From Phaeodactylum tricornutum CCAP 1055/1 (taxonomy: Eukaryota > Bacillariophyta > Bacillariophyceae > Surirellales > Neidiaceae): a DNA stretch of 64,000 bases. Location: contig NC_011698.1 in assembly GCF_000150955.2 (NCBI RefSeq), positions 62,001 to 126,000 of the forward strand, written 5' to 3'. The position numbers were made by a program, and so were the translations under genes. The notes beneath the pieces are model-generated. The model was not told the origin of the DNA. It did no database searches and worked only from the letters and a program-made list of their open reading frames with translations. Positions 1 to 11,266 of this stretch are shown here, in pieces. The stretch's first letter is position 1; each line of letters starts with the position of its first letter.

Positions 1-444
1 TTGTTCCTGTATCCATCGACCTTTAACCTGTTGGAGATTGCTGCAATCGAAAGACCACAGCTTCATTTATGGGAAACCGGCATCACTCGAATCACACGTC
101 ATCCGCAAGCTGTTGGTCAGGTCATGTGGTGCGCCGCACACTCTCTTTGGTTGGGAACATCCACGGCATTGGCCGCATCGGTCATGTTGATTGGCCACCA
201 CGCCTTTTCGGTGTATCACGGGGATCGCCGGTTGCAAACTCGACACGGCGAAGCCTTTGACTACGTCAAGAGTAAAACTTCGGTAGTTCCGTTCCAAGCA
301 ATATGGGAAGGTCGACAAACGCTGCCTCCGGACTACTACAAAGAATTCTTGCGTGGGCCTTACTTCTTGGTTGTTGGTGGGACAGTGGCGGCGTATTTTG
401 CGCATCCTTGGATGCAAGCCGGTGCAGCCTTGTTGCATTGGTAA
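1..444 (+). CDS. Z-ISO: 15-cis-zeta-carotene isomerase (Z-ISO), 3' part
   Basis: The frame is open from base 1 to a TAA at 442-444, so only the C-terminal 147 residues are inside the window and the start lies upstream. The sequence matches the NnrU/Z-ISO family: the [15 protein letters not shown] segment and the [14 protein letters not shown] segment carry the conserved histidines that in this family bind heme, and the DYYKEFLR stretch near the end is typical of plant and algal Z-ISO. Several hydrophobic stretches fit an integral membrane protein. The family isomerises the 15-cis bond of phytoene-desaturase products in the plastid, an early carotenoid step needed for fucoxanthin and beta-carotene. 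Plastid location is inferred from the family because the leader is outside the window. Confident by motif recognition. Confidence 0.9.
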   Translation: MFLYPSTFNLLEIAAIERPQLHLWETGITRITRHPQAVGQVMWCAAHSLWLGTSTALAASVMLIGHHAFSVYHGDRRLQTRHGEAFDYVKSKTSVVPFQAIWEGRQTLPPDYYKEFLRGPYFLVVGGTVAAYFAHPWMQAGAALLHW

Positions 445-974
445 ATTTGCGGCATTCGGAAGCGTTTGTGGACCATCCGAATACAGTTCGCAAACCCAAT
501 TCTCTGGATACATCCGAGAAGAAACGAACAGTTGCTGGAGTTTGTACAAACCTGGGTACAAACCTAGTGTGATGCTGCCACGAATAATGTGAGAGAAGTT
601 CTAGCTAGCTAGCGTAAGGTAAGGTAAGAATCACACCTTGTTCTGGACAAAACGTTTAAGGTTAAAAGACTATGAAATTTTAATTTCCAGAAGCAAGTAT
701 TTTACTGTTAATGCATATGTCGAGAATAAAAATATACGTGAGGAGTGACGTGTCAAGATGATATCTTCTATTCGTGTGACCAGGTACAACTTTCGACAAC
801 TACTGAGAGTGACGTCCCACACACTCGGATGCAATGAATCGTGGTTCCAGGGGCTAGCTAACGGGTACCAGGTTCAAACGCAAAAAACAGCTTCGGAACG
901 AATATTCTCGACTCTACTGTTACGCAGGCGAGACCAAAGACTAAAATCACCACCAGGCCAGCAATTACTTGACG
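445..974. other. Intergenic, no gene seen
   Basis: This is 530 nt between the Z-ISO stop and the C2-protein start. It is A+T-rich in the middle (about 640-740). The short frames here overlap the flanking genes and show no domain. It probably holds the 3' end of one transcript and the promoter of the next. Confidence 0.5.
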
Positions 975-1394
975 ATGGGAGTCTTTACGGTCTACTTGGA
1001 CAGGATCGCCAATCTTCGAGACAGCGATACGCTTGGAAAGTCTGATCCATACGTCAAGTTTGAGCTAGAACAAGACAATTTCGTCTTCGATAAGGGATTT
1101 GGCAAGCAAATTTCTTCCAAAAAGAAGAACGATCTTAATCCTGAGTACGGCGAAACGTTCACATTCAAAGGTGTTCCGTCCATGAATAATATCGTGCTAC
1201 ACGTCAAGGTTATGGACGACGATATCGGTTTTGATGACGAAATTGGATCAGCGAAAATATCTATGGAAAAGCTTGGGTTGACGAAAGTACCAAAGGAGAT
1301 CGAGAGGGTAATTGACCACAAAAAGGGTGGAGGCTGGTTTTCGAGAAAAGCCAAGATTTATCTGAAGGTCTCCTTTGACGAGGGTGGCGAGTAA
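975..1394 (+). CDS. Small single C2-domain protein
   Basis: The 139-residue protein starts at the ATG at 975; a TTG two codons earlier is in frame but unlikely in a eukaryote. Almost the whole length is one C2 domain: an N-terminal strand MGVFTVYLDRIANL, the SDPYVKFEL loop with the usual acidic residues, NPEYGETFTF, and the acidic loop VMDDDIGFDDEIGSA. C2 domains bind phospholipid, often with calcium; the aspartates in the DSDTLGKSDPY and MDDDIGFDD loops are suitable ligands. There is no signal peptide and no second domain, so it resembles small plant C2 proteins that act as calcium-dependent membrane adaptors. It is convergent with the gene at 1668. Specific function is unknown. Confidence 0.8.
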   Translation: MGVFTVYLDRIANLRDSDTLGKSDPYVKFELEQDNFVFDKGFGKQISSKKKNDLNPEYGETFTFKGVPSMNNIVLHVKVMDDDIGFDDEIGSAKISMEKLGLTKVPKEIERVIDHKKGGGWFSRKAKIYLKVSFDEGGE

Positions 1395-1667
1395 AAGAGT
1401 GGGTTGCGTGGACACACAGACGTCCAGCAATACGTCTTTCGGTTTTCGATGAATACATTGTCTATGTGACAGCTAACTTTTTAGAATTGAGGAATGCTCA
1501 GCGTCTTTCGTAGTGTCTTTGAATAGGGAAGAAATTCAGTGCGTCGCTCTTACCGTCGGCAAATGCAGAATTCGCTATTCTTGCTCTCTGCTCGATCAAA
1601 GAGGTTGTTATAAAAAGACGGCTACAGGTGACGGTCCGGAGCCATCACAATTTGATAAATATCTCAA

Positions 1668-2480
1668 CTAGGCTGCCGCTGCTGTATGCTTTTCGATGCT
1701 ACTGTCAGTGATTCCGACAAAAAATTCGGATTCTTCTGCCATTCTTTTGATAACACGGGTGAGACTCGCATGCGTCGAGTGCGCTTCCAAAAGGCTCCCT
1801 CGGGAAAAAAGAAGCACGCCGATAGTATTGAGATGCATAGCGGCAGCAATCGTCTGCTGAGTGTATCGCAGATGGTCTTCGGGTGAGGCGCGAATCTGAT
1901 TTTGTAAAATAAAATGTCCCACCCGGAGAACTTTTGCTGCCCGGGTGAGTGCTTTGTTGGAAGTGCCCTTGTCCACTTGCATACGCGCAAGGCAAATCTG
2001 AGAAAATCCCATATTTTGCAGCAAAATTGCGGCGGTGAGTTCAACATCTTTTTCATCATGAACTCCGTGGAGTCCCCAGTCGATACTGGTTTCTATGCAG
2101 ACACAAATACCGACTGATGTTGCCCGGGTTTGATTCAGCAAAAGCTTCATGGCTGATGATTTCCATTCGTTGCTAGGTATGACAACAATAGGTAGTTCAC
2201 TTTGGGTGGAAACTCCTTTTTTGTTTGAATTAGAAAGGCGCTGTGATGCAAGTCGAAGTCTGTCTTCAGACTCAAACATCGCAGCGCGAGGCGTTGCTAG
2301 ATCGGAAACGTCAGAATCAACAGAATGCCGGAATGATAGCTGAATGGCAGAAATCGCATCTTTGAATGCCGTACAGGCTCCTGAAAAGTCATGTTTCTCG
2401 AGAAGACGAACACCAATATTATTCAAAGCGATGGCGACGCTGTACGCGTGCCGATGAGTGTCGGAGCTGTGGGTGCTCAT
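1668..2480 (-). CDS. TPR-like orphan protein (copy A of a paralogous pair)
   Basis: This 270-residue protein starts at an ATG at 2480. It has no family name I recognise, but it shares its architecture with the gene at 13526 on the other strand. Shared blocks are an N-terminal helical segment (AIALNNIGVRLLEK followed by FKDA), a central ELTAAILLQNMGFSQICLA block, a later GHFILQ/HTILLQ block and a last helical pair (LNTIGVLLFSRG). Both proteins end in four alanines. The spacing of small and aromatic residues in the N-I-G-x-x-L and A-F segments resembles half tetratricopeptide repeats, so a helical-repeat scaffold is a fair inference. There is no signal peptide or membrane segment. It is probably a lineage-restricted diatom family; role unknown. 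Confidence 0.75.
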   Translation of the reverse strand: MSTHSSDTHRHAYSVAIALNNIGVRLLEKHDFSGACTAFKDAISAIQLSFRHSVDSDVSDLATPRAAMFESEDRLRLASQRLSNSNKKGVSTQSELPIVVIPSNEWKSSAMKLLLNQTRATSVGICVCIETSIDWGLHGVHDEKDVELTAAILLQNMGFSQICLARMQVDKGTSNKALTRAAKVLRVGHFILQNQIRASPEDHLRYTQQTIAAAMHLNTIGVLLFSRGSLLEAHSTHASLTRVIKRMAEESEFFVGITDSSIEKHTAAAA

Positions 2481-3580
2481 GGCCTCAAGGGAGATTTATC
2501 ACAATAAATGAGCGTGAAAGAAGTGTCAACAGTAGCAGATAACGAGGAGGAAGCGAGAAAGAATCAACGAGAATTGATTGTGAAACGATTATCGTCGGCC
2601 AAAAACTACTTCCAGTGGTGAATTTCGAAAAATGCATGCTATTTGAGAGGGGAGACATTCATTTCTGTACCGTTTTTTGCGAGAGAGATGGTCGGTCATT
2701 TACTGTCAGAAAGTCCACCGATAAAAAGCTACAGACGTGGTGGACAACGAAAAGACGTAAACCAGATGCCAAAAGATAAGTGTTTAACACTTTACCAGAA
2801 ATCTGTTATCATTTGTTCGGACACCATTTGTTTTACTTGTTTTACCTCCGATGTCAGTTTTATAGCGCTGACAAAGCGGAAAAGTTGATAATTGACTAAT
2901 ATAATAAAACCGGTCTTCCAGGGGTGGCCAGATTGCATTTTGTCCAACCCTAGTCGAGTAACGAACAGTTCCAACGCTGTCCTGCGAACCTATAAACCGT
3001 TGTAAATGGACAAGTTCGTCCGAAATAAAAGACATCCGGTATTGCAATGTCTTTTATGGACTACCTGCCAGATCATTCACGGAAACGCGAGAGCTCGTAT
3101 GTTTCTGATAATCTGTTTGCCGGCAGTGGACCAAGTCGAATTCGAATTTCCGCCTGTGCATATGTCTTTCGATACAGATCAAAACCGGGTCCGTAGCAAA
3201 CTGTAAACGCACAAGTTAGGAGAAATGCGACGTTTTGTCCAGTTTAACGTCCTCGATTTAGCGGCGATACGTGTAAGGCCGTCGACCTTCGGCCAAAAGA
3301 GTAACTGCGACTATATGAAGGTGGCTACTAGCTTTGAAGGTAGATCCATGGTCTTGTGGTTCATCGACAGCAAAACTCTGTTTCATGGTGGCTGTCATCA
3401 AAAGTCAGTAAATCCAAAGCAGACATATATTGGCTAGTGTGCTTTCTGGCCATCCCCTATTCACTCACACTTGTTTTTGATTGCCTGTGACAATGGCAGA
3501 GAGTAACATATGTTTGCACAATTCAGGGAAAGGCCTCAAAAAATTGAGTGCGGCACTTGCATGCACCATCGAGCGCAGGC
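2481..3580. other. Intergenic, no gene seen
   Basis: This is 1.1 kb between the divergent start at 2480 (minus) and the ATG at 3581 (plus). It contains only frames shorter than 100 codons without domain or coding character. It must hold two promoters. Confidence 0.5.
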
Positions 3581-4652
3581 ATGTCCGAGGTGACCGAACT
3601 TGAAATCGGGGACGAGGTGTTGCAGAATAACGGCGGGTTTTCCTTGACTTGTGACGTGCCAAGTTCACCTTTCGGAGACTCCGACGTGTCTTCCGTAGAA
3701 GGGAACGAAGAAACGGCAGTGATGGAAGTTGAATACATTCGTACCACAAAAGTAGAGCAATCATTCGGCAGTAAGGCTATTATTTCTCTTGGAAAACAAG
3801 CCACGGTCGGTGCTAGCGATGTATTTGTCGGCTCAAGCCACCCTTTTCATCACACATCCGAATCGGCTTCGCCGCAAGCAATCAGCGTTAATACATTCAA
3901 ACACCTTGAAGAGAATGCAACGAGCACGACGAATTCCGTAGCGGGAAAACATATAGGAAAGCGGTCGGATCACCAACCGCAGAAACAGCCGAGATCGTCT
4001 TTTGCTTTACTTGAAGAACGTTCAGCGGGTACGGCCTTGAGGCCGAAGACCGCCTCCTTAGATCAGGATGGGCGTTCAACGCCGCGGGCTGCGCTCATGC
4101 ACAGTCTACTACTGAGTACTTCAGTTCCGCCAATATCTTCGGTGGATCCGGTTTGTAGATCGTCAAAGGAGTCCCGACAAGGGCAGCGTTACATCCCAGT
4201 CGAAACGACCTTCTACGTGGACACCGTTTTGAATCGAAATGAAATGGAGTTACTTTGGCTAGGAGAAGAGAGCATGTGTTGCCTGTATAGAACCGAGTTC
4301 GACTTTGACTTCGTATGGGAGTATGCTTCCGAATCGCTGAGGATGGAACTTAGAAAGTTCAGCCCGGACTCATCGGAAAACCAAAAAATTATGCAAATTG
4401 TGCGCACGGAAGACATCATCATTGGCAAACGATTTACGGTACGTGAAGCTTCTATAAATTGGCGTTATTTAAATATGCACTAGCTCCTGATGATTATTTC
4501 TCCAATATTGCTAGATTTTGAGAGAACAGGTCCGCCTCGCGCTCGGAAAGGGTTTTCGGCGTCCTATGATGAAATCGGTTATTGCCGATCTCCGGTTGCA
4601 GCAGAGAGATTCGAAACTCAAGGTCTTTCCGCCTTTGAAGCCGGGGGTGTGA
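3581..4652 (+). CDS. Hypothetical protein, two exons
   Basis: I model exons 3581-4438 and 4530-4652. The 91-nt intron begins GTACGTGAAG and ends AACAG; the join is in phase 0 and turns a short read-through tail into a 40-residue extension ending KPGV. The product is about 326 residues. The first ATG is at 3581 (an upstream GTG is not a credible eukaryotic start). The N-terminal two thirds is polar, rich in serine, threonine and charged residues, and probably disordered. The C-terminal 120 residues, from about TTFYVDTVLNRNEMELLWLG onward, look globular, with alternating hydrophobic and acidic residues. I recognise no domain. Expression and the splice are unconfirmed. Confidence 0.6.
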
Positions 4653-5017
4653 GACTGGAAGGCAGATTGGAATGAATTGCTGCTATGTAATTTCTTTAAA
4701 TTTTTACAAGCGGCAGTTGTTTTTATCCTGCGACGTCAAAAGGTCTTCTTTGTTTGCGAAACGCAAAGGCTGCTAGGACCGCCAAAACTTTTTACACGAC
4801 AATCCTTGATGTGATTTCAATTGAAAGAGCACACGAGATTGTGGCTGCTGACCAAGGTCGCCCATACATTCGACTGCTTCGACAATTGTCGCCATTCAAC
4901 TTTGCAGAGAATTGCTGTACTAATGTAAATGAAACGTTTAAGATTGTATTCTACCGCAAAGAGAGACAGCCTACAATCAGAGGTTGTATTTGTTGAAGGT
5001 TAAGATATTGAATGTGC
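4653..5017. other. Convergent intergenic region, no gene seen
   Basis: This is 365 nt between two convergent stops. A frame of about 80 codons (4754-4996) starts with TTG and lacks a domain. A further 3' exon of the upstream gene is possible but unsupported. Confidence 0.4.
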
Positions 5018-8000
5018 TTACATATCGTCGTCATCCTCGTCGCCAATATCACCATACCGCCACATACCAACTCGAGACTTGCGAGCCACTTCCTGGGCCA
5101 CGTTGAGTGCCGCCGCCAACTCGACCAATGACGAAGGATCGATCATACGACTCGAGATGCTCGTCACAGTTTCTGGCTTGGCCACGCGAGCTAGCCCCTC
5201 CACCACCAGACTTGCGTTGATAGTTTCTTCGTCGGAACCAGCTTCCGTCGCGATGGATAGAGCCGCTTTGCCTGACTCGTCCGGAGCGAAAATCCGGGCC
5301 GTCAAGTTGCGACCCCAGCATTTGCTTTGCAACAGTCGAGCCGCATCCATACCCTCATCGCTGTCCAATGGTCGCGTGTTGGTGAGAGCTAGGACTGCCT
5401 CCTTGGCCACCGGTGGAATACGATCTGTCCCAAGGTTCATATCGAGAGGGCGCAGATGCGTTGCCACCGGGACCGTCGCCACATTTCCGTGATCCAAAAA
5501 CAATACCGCCATCTTGCCAGGCCCTTTGCGTTCGATAACTTTGGCACGGTACCATGCCTTTCCGCTGCCGTCGTTAAACAAGGCGGCAACCACTTTGCCA
5601 ATTTTAGCGTCACACGGAGCGCCGCCCGTGCCGTGGCTTTTGGTGAAAACCTTCATCGATTCCTCCACAACCTTGGCTGTTTCATCATCCACCACGTGAT
5701 AAAAGAAGTGATTCCCGCTGCGAATCTCGCTTAACCGAATCGTGGCGACCGTTTCCTTGGCTTTGACTGCTGTTTTGGCAACCTTAATTTCGGGTTGCTC
5801 TTGGACAATCGACCATAGACCGACCTTACTTTCCTGTGCTGCTGATTGCGCGTCAACGAGCGATCGTGGTGCCTCTCCATAGTCAATCTTGCGTTGGTCG
5901 ACCGTGGCCAAGCCGGCACCAACCAACTCGATGGCGTAATCACGACGTTGTCCACCTTGTCCGACCATCATGTCCCCCGTGATAATTCCACTGTTGGTGA
6001 CACCGTTGCACACAATTTCTACGTGACGCTGTAGGACGTGAAGTCGCGCGTGGCGCTTCGACTCGTCGCCGAAAGGCTCGGCTGCCTTGTTCACCTTACC
6101 ACCCGGACTCGGCGATGGTTGCGGACACCGTATCGAGTTTGGCGCGAAGCGTATGTAACAATTTTCCGAAGGAATGTACAGCTTGAACAATGCGCCGTTG
6201 AAGACGTAGTCCACGATGGCTTTGGTGTGGCCCGAGCGCATGAGGGAACCGGAATACGATTTGGCCTTTCGTGGATCGGTCAAATCATTGATGGTGGCAC
6301 TCTTGTACTCCTTTTCCGAGTGCGTATTCTTCTTTGCCGCCTTGGCAGTGGCCTCGGCCGCCCGCAATTCATCATACCGTGCCGAGGTTTCGTCGTCATC
6401 CCGGTGACGCTGTGTCACAGCCAGTCCCTCCTGAATAAGCACCTCGGCCACGTCCTCGTACTTGGGTGTGGAGAGGGTCGCAAAGGGCCGCGTTTCGTTG
6501 ACACCGGGTTGCAGTGGAATGTCGCGTTCGTAGTGGACTTGGGCTTTCACGGCCCGACCGACAGTCAAGACGCGCAAACGCTCCTTGCACTCGACGGCGT
6601 AGGGTTCGTCGGGCCGTCCAGCGCGTTCGTTCCCGACCCGCGGGGCGCGCATCGACGCCAACGAGACCTTGTACAAGACGGCTTCACTGTCGTAGGCCTT
6701 GCCGTCGGGGAGTATGAGGACGGTGTCGCCGGACACGACTTCGACCACGGTTCCGGAGACTTGCGACGCCGTCTGCAGCGTGGGTGGAGCGTAATTGCGC
6801 CAGACGTTCAAGGCGGTGCGTTTGGCCGTGTTTTCCGCGACGCGGAGCGCCGGAACATCGCCGACCGCGAGGAGGCGGACACTCCAGTCCGCCATGCGGG
6901 CCAAGCCGTTCTTGAGCAATTCGACGGCGATATTGCCGACAGGATGATGGACGACTCCGACGGCGGAGGATCCGACCTTATCGGTGCCGACGAGAGACAC
7001 GTCGAGTTCGCGTTGGAGCAGTCTGGTCTGCGTGAATTCCCGGGCTTGCACGGCGAAGGGTTCGTTCGGAGTGGGTGGATCGGACTTGGCGCTCCCGAGC
7101 CGGGGACACGTGACTCCCGCCAACAAGAGGGTAAAGGAAGTGTACTGGAACTCGGGCAACTGTGCATCCGTCACGTGCAGACGCAGCCGGGATCCGTCAA
7201 AGACGTATTCAATGACGCAACGAATCCGTTTGTGGGTACAGTGCTTTTGCACGGCTTCCACGAACTGGAGCGTCGCGAAGTCTTCGTTGGCGACGCGGAG
7301 GGTCCGTACGAGGGGTAGGGGATCCGTGGCGTGCAGACCCACCCGTGCCGACTTGGCTTCCGCGTAGGCTTTCCCGAGCTGCAGCTCGTATTCCTTGGCG
7401 GCCGCGACTTCCGGTGCATCGTCGGGAGACGGCGCGGTGGGTACGACGGCCGGAGCCTCCGTGTCGTTGCCGGTGGCGTACTTGAGCGATTTGGGCGTCG
7501 CGTGTCCCGCACGCACGCATTCCACGGCTACGTGTACGGGAGGATCCGTGGGAGCGGTGGCGGGCAAAAAGATCCAGCCGTAGACGCGATCACCGGCACT
7601 GTTCGGCTGCTTGCGAGTCTCGAAGCGGACCACTTTGCCCACCAGCTGTTGACGGAGCCATTCGCGGGCGGGAAAGGCGCCCGGCTCGTCGGTAGGATTG
7701 ACCTTGCTCGCCATTCTCTACGGAACAAGTGAGCGAACGAACGAACGAAAAAGTGAGTGGGAGAAGAAACACAGAGCACGAGTGCAACGGCGAGTATACG
7801 GGAGTATTCCAACACGCGTTCAATCGGTGTAGGTATGTATCTGTATGTGAATACCAACTGTGGGTGATAATGATGTTTGTCGATATCGAGACGGCCTACG
7901 TACCGGAGCCGAAAGGCCTTCGAGGGTAAAGAGTACTTCGGGACAGGGCAGATTGGGTTGCGGAGGCTTACCCAAAAGTACCACGGTATCCCCCGAAGTG

Positions 8001-8101
8001 ACGGACTTGACCTTGGCGACGCCTTGTTTGGGTAGTACGAGAGCGGGCTTGGTGGTGCTGGGCGCAAGCGCCGTTTGGCTGGGCAGACTCGTTTCCGTCA
8101 T
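5018..8101 (-). CDS. SND1: Tudor-SN / staphylococcal nuclease domain protein 1
   Basis: There are two exons on the minus strand, 8101-7904 and 7717-5018, with a 186-nt intron (GTACGT...GTAG) joined in phase 0, giving 965 residues. The join restores LSAP-RMASKVN running into TDEPGAFPAREWLR, the hallmark of the first SNase-like domain. At least four staphylococcal-nuclease-like repeats follow (each with a GTV/AxV-SGDT-type start and a PYAVECKERL- or PFAVQAREF-type motif). A Tudor domain lies at about residues 730-815 (AWYRAKVIER, VLFLDHGNVATVP), inserted in a partial fifth SN domain. Length and order match animal and plant Tudor-SN (about 900-1000 aa). The family binds RNA and acts in splicing, RNA decay and stress granules in nucleus and cytoplasm. 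It is divergent from the HEAT gene with about 0.7 kb between starts. Confidence 0.93.
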
Positions 8102-8799
8102 GGGTTGAAGCAGTAGCAGTTAGTTGATGGGTGAACGAAAATAGAAGTAGGAAGAACCTGGGCTGGAATCAGTAACTCTAGGTGTCGGAGAGAGAAAGTA
8201 TCCGATCGATTGTGGTCTCGGTGCAAGCTTTTTTTGGCGTGTGTATCGAGTTATTAGCTGTTCAGTGTTAGCAGGGAACAAACAAACAAACAGAAACGGT
8301 CCCAAAATATCCGAGCCGGACGAGAAGATCGCAATCGCCCACGAGAAAAATCAACCGTCCATTTTCGACGGCCGACTGTCTGTCTGCCTTCCCGACAGGG
8401 ACCATGTGTCGTGGAAGGTGAACGATCCGTCCCGATGGATCGTCATCTCTTTGGCCTTTCCATATGTGCGGTCATAGCGAGGAAGAGAATCGCAAGGAAA
8501 AAAAGACACGCCAGGGTTTTTATATTACGACGAGATCTACTACCTACCTATTTTCTACAGTGAACGCGTCGTTTCCCTACGTTAGCTCGTAGACAGTTAT
8601 TGTTAGTTACTGTTAGCAAACGGAACCTCTCTGTAAAGTTCGCATCTGTGGATCTTACAGAGTTACTACGGGTGCGTACGACCTCTCGACCGTGCATCTT
8701 CCTTTCCTCCCGCTTTCGTTACTCTCACAGAGATACTCCATTCTCATTGTCATTGTCACCCACACAGTCCATTCAATAGTACGTACGTAGCCAGCCCCC
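8102..8799. promoter_or_regulatory. Bidirectional promoter region of Tudor-SN and HEAT gene
   Basis: Two genes start head to head 698 nt apart, so both promoters and 5' UTRs must lie here. I see short A-rich repeats (AAAC tetramers near 8278-8292) and pyrimidine-rich tracts before the plus-strand ATG, but no recognisable TATA box. No coding frame is credible. Confidence 0.5.
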
Positions 8800-11130
8800 A
8801 TGGACTTTTCGTCGATTCCTCGTGCCTTGGAATCTCTCCAACGCCGTCAGCCTCCGCTCGACGAGGAGACGGTGTTGCGTCCCACACGAGCCCTCGTAGC
8901 GAACCCGTCCGCGGACGTCTTTTTATCCTCCATTACGTCACTCGTCTCGTCTACATCGTCTCGTTGGGAACCACTCGCGGTGGGTCTTTACGTGGCGACG
9001 GAAGCCCTCACGCAGCACGGAAAAGCCCTCGCCGCGTCGTCGTCGTCGTCGTCAACCCCCGACGCGGCACCGTCCGTGTATCTGGAAGGTCCACGGGTCC
9101 CATCCACCCGCGACGAAGGAACACCTCTGGAATCGGTCGTACCCGTCCTCGACACAAACCAGGCTTTGGTCCTTTGTCAGACCCTTCACGACGTCGCTTT
9201 GCGACATTTGGAACACGACGAGCCCCGGGTCCGTACTCTCGTCGCCAAGGCCGTGGGAGCCTACGCCAAACTTACCGTCGAACTCGATGATGCACTCCCG
9301 CACAATCGTCAAGCTCTCCACGATCGACTCGTGCAATCCATTCGAACACATATTCAACAAGGTAGAGACGAACAACCTGATCCACAAAACGATCCACACA
9401 CCAACACTCCCGACGATGGGGACGATGATGGGGACCGATCCCCAAAGTACAGTAAATCCTCCACGGGAGCTCTGGACGACACCACGGGATGGCGTGCCTT
9501 GGAAACCAATTGGCAGTGTCTCGCTTCCTTGATTCGGGCACTCGGTCCGGCTTACGTCGTACACTTTGGGGTCCCCCAAACCGTTCTGGACGATTGTCAG
9601 TACAGTTGTATCGAGCACGTCAATCGCCACGTCCGGGCGGCCGGGATTTCCGTGCTGGAACAGTGGCTTTACGCGGCAGCAGCCGGAAGCCCTGTGCAAC
9701 AGGCCCTCTTGACGGAGTCCGACGGAGTTCTGCGCAAAACCTGCCGGGTTGTACTCAAACACGGGCTCGCCGACAATTGGTCACAAGTCCGGATGGCCGC
9801 CAGTGTCCTCTGTCGCGTTTTGTTCACCACCCTACAGGCTCTACAGGCACCAGCGGACGATTTGTATCCCGTACTCCTACCCCGCATGTGTTTGAATCGA
9901 TTCTATCTCGCGCAAGGGGTCAAGCTCTACAGTCACGAAACGTGGAAACTCGTCTTTGTCGATTCCGGCGTGTCCCTGGTGGCCGCTAACTTGCCCGCCG
10001 TTTGCCGTTACTACGTTCAAATGTGCGACGCCGATAATCACGTCGTCCGGGAAGCCGCTTGCCAGGCCGTCGCCGAACTGGCCATCCGCCTCGGGTCGGA
10101 TCCGAACCATCACGACGAGCTCCTGCCACACATGGACCTACTGCTGCAGGCCTTGCTTATGTGTTTCCACGACGAGTCCTGGCCCGTGCGTGACGAAGCC
10201 TGTTTGGCGTGCGGCCTCCTCTGCAAAGCGTATCCCGAGTCCTGTCGTCCCGAACTCGGTAAACTTTGGGAACGCTGGACGGGACAGCTCACGGACCAGA
10301 TTTGGTCCGTCCGCGAAGACGCCGCGGTAGCCTTGGGCGACGCCCTCGAAGCCTATGGTGCCGACTTCCTACAGGAACTCCTAGCCCTCGTTGACAAGCT
10401 TCTTCCGTCGGCTCGCAGCCAATCCGCCATGACGCCGACCGAATACAAGGCCCGCCAAAACGACGCCGCTGCTCACACCGACTCGCAATTGTACAGTTGC
10501 GGGAGTTTGGCGCCGAAGCTGCGCAAGGGCGGTGCCGGCCGCATCGGGTGTTCCTCGTGCGACGTTAATCGCGAAAAATCGCCCTGGGAAGCGACAGACG
10601 GCTGCGTCTACCTGATTCGCGAACTCGTGGTGCGGTGTGCCTCGCCGGAGAGTCCGACACCCCTTGCGGACGAAATCCTGCTTCCCATGCTCCGGGAACT
10701 AGCTGACGTGTGTCGGGTACAGCACTTTCCGCAATCGGACGATTTGCGCACCACGTTGTGGAGAAATCTTCCTGGAATGGCGGAAGCGCTCGGCAAACAG
10801 CGTTTCAAGCGGTTGTACCTGGACGTCTTCCAGAATTTGTTGTTCTCGAGTTTGGATGCGCGGTCGTCCTCGCAATTGTCACAGCACGCGGCGGGACAGT
10901 GTGCGGAAGAACTGGCCGACCTGGTAGGCCGGACTATTTTCCGGGCACGTTTGGAAGATGACCAGCGGGATACTTTGGATCGCGTTTTGCGCGAACGCGC
11001 TGCCATACCGGCGGGGCCGGCAGACGGGGCCGTCTTTTCGCCCTTTGGACCGCCCGGATTGCTCGATCACATTCACAAGGGTACGGTGCATCCGGGTGTG
11101 GCGGGGATGACGCGAGGAACGGCGCCGTGA
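8800..11130 (+). CDS. HEAT/ARM-repeat protein
   Basis: This is a single-exon gene of 776 residues with an ATG at 8800. Helical repeats with HEAT signatures are visible: HVNRHVRAAGISVLEQW (about 270), HVVREAACQAVAELA (about 410), WPVRDEACLACGLL (about 460) and WSVREDAAVALGDALE (about 505), each with the conserved V-R-x-A core. A short cysteine-bearing insert (IGCSSCDVN) lies near residue 585, followed by a WEATDGCVYLIRELV segment I associate with uncharacterised plant and algal ARM-fold proteins. Two low-complexity stretches (a serine run near residue 80, an acidic run near 205) break the fold. There is no signal peptide or membrane helix. HEAT proteins act as scaffolds; the partner is unknown. 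Confidence 0.75.
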   Translation: MDFSSIPRALESLQRRQPPLDEETVLRPTRALVANPSADVFLSSITSLVSSTSSRWEPLAVGLYVATEALTQHGKALAASSSSSSTPDAAPSVYLEGPRVPSTRDEGTPLESVVPVLDTNQALVLCQTLHDVALRHLEHDEPRVRTLVAKAVGAYAKLTVELDDALPHNRQALHDRLVQSIRTHIQQGRDEQPDPQNDPHTNTPDDGDDDGDRSPKYSKSSTGALDDTTGWRALETNWQCLASLIRALGPAYVVHFGVPQTVLDDCQYSCIEHVNRHVRAAGISVLEQWLYAAAAGSPVQQALLTESDGVLRKTCRVVLKHGLADNWSQVRMAASVLCRVLFTTLQALQAPADDLYPVLLPRMCLNRFYLAQGVKLYSHETWKLVFVDSGVSLVAANLPAVCRYYVQMCDADNHVVREAACQAVAELAIRLGSDPNHHDELLPHMDLLLQALLMCFHDESWPVRDEACLACGLLCKAYPESCRPELGKLWERWTGQLTDQIWSVREDAAVALGDALEAYGADFLQELLALVDKLLPSARSQSAMTPTEYKARQNDAAAHTDSQLYSCGSLAPKLRKGGAGRIGCSSCDVNREKSPWEATDGCVYLIRELVVRCASPESPTPLADEILLPMLRELADVCRVQHFPQSDDLRTTLWRNLPGMAEALGKQRFKRLYLDVFQNLLFSSLDARSSSQLSQHAAGQCAEELADLVGRTIFRARLEDDQRDTLDRVLRERAAIPAGPADGAVFSPFGPPGLLDHIHKGTVHPGVAGMTRGTAP

Positions 11131-11266
11131 AAAGAAAATAGGTCATACAGATGTTGACTTGGAAAAGCCGCCTACCGTCTTTAGGAATACAGTACGCACG
11201 ACGTACATATAGATTGTTACTGTACAAATATTTTCTAGTTTTACATTACAAGTCACCCTTGTTGTC

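Noticed and set aside
4754-4996. 80-codon frame after the two-exon hypothetical
   Set aside because: Starts with TTG, and no in-phase splice with good signals was found.
6038-7318. 426-codon plus-strand frame opposite Tudor-SN
   Set aside because: Its composition mirrors the antisense of conserved SN domains, and it starts and ends inside them; a shadow frame of a G+C-rich gene.
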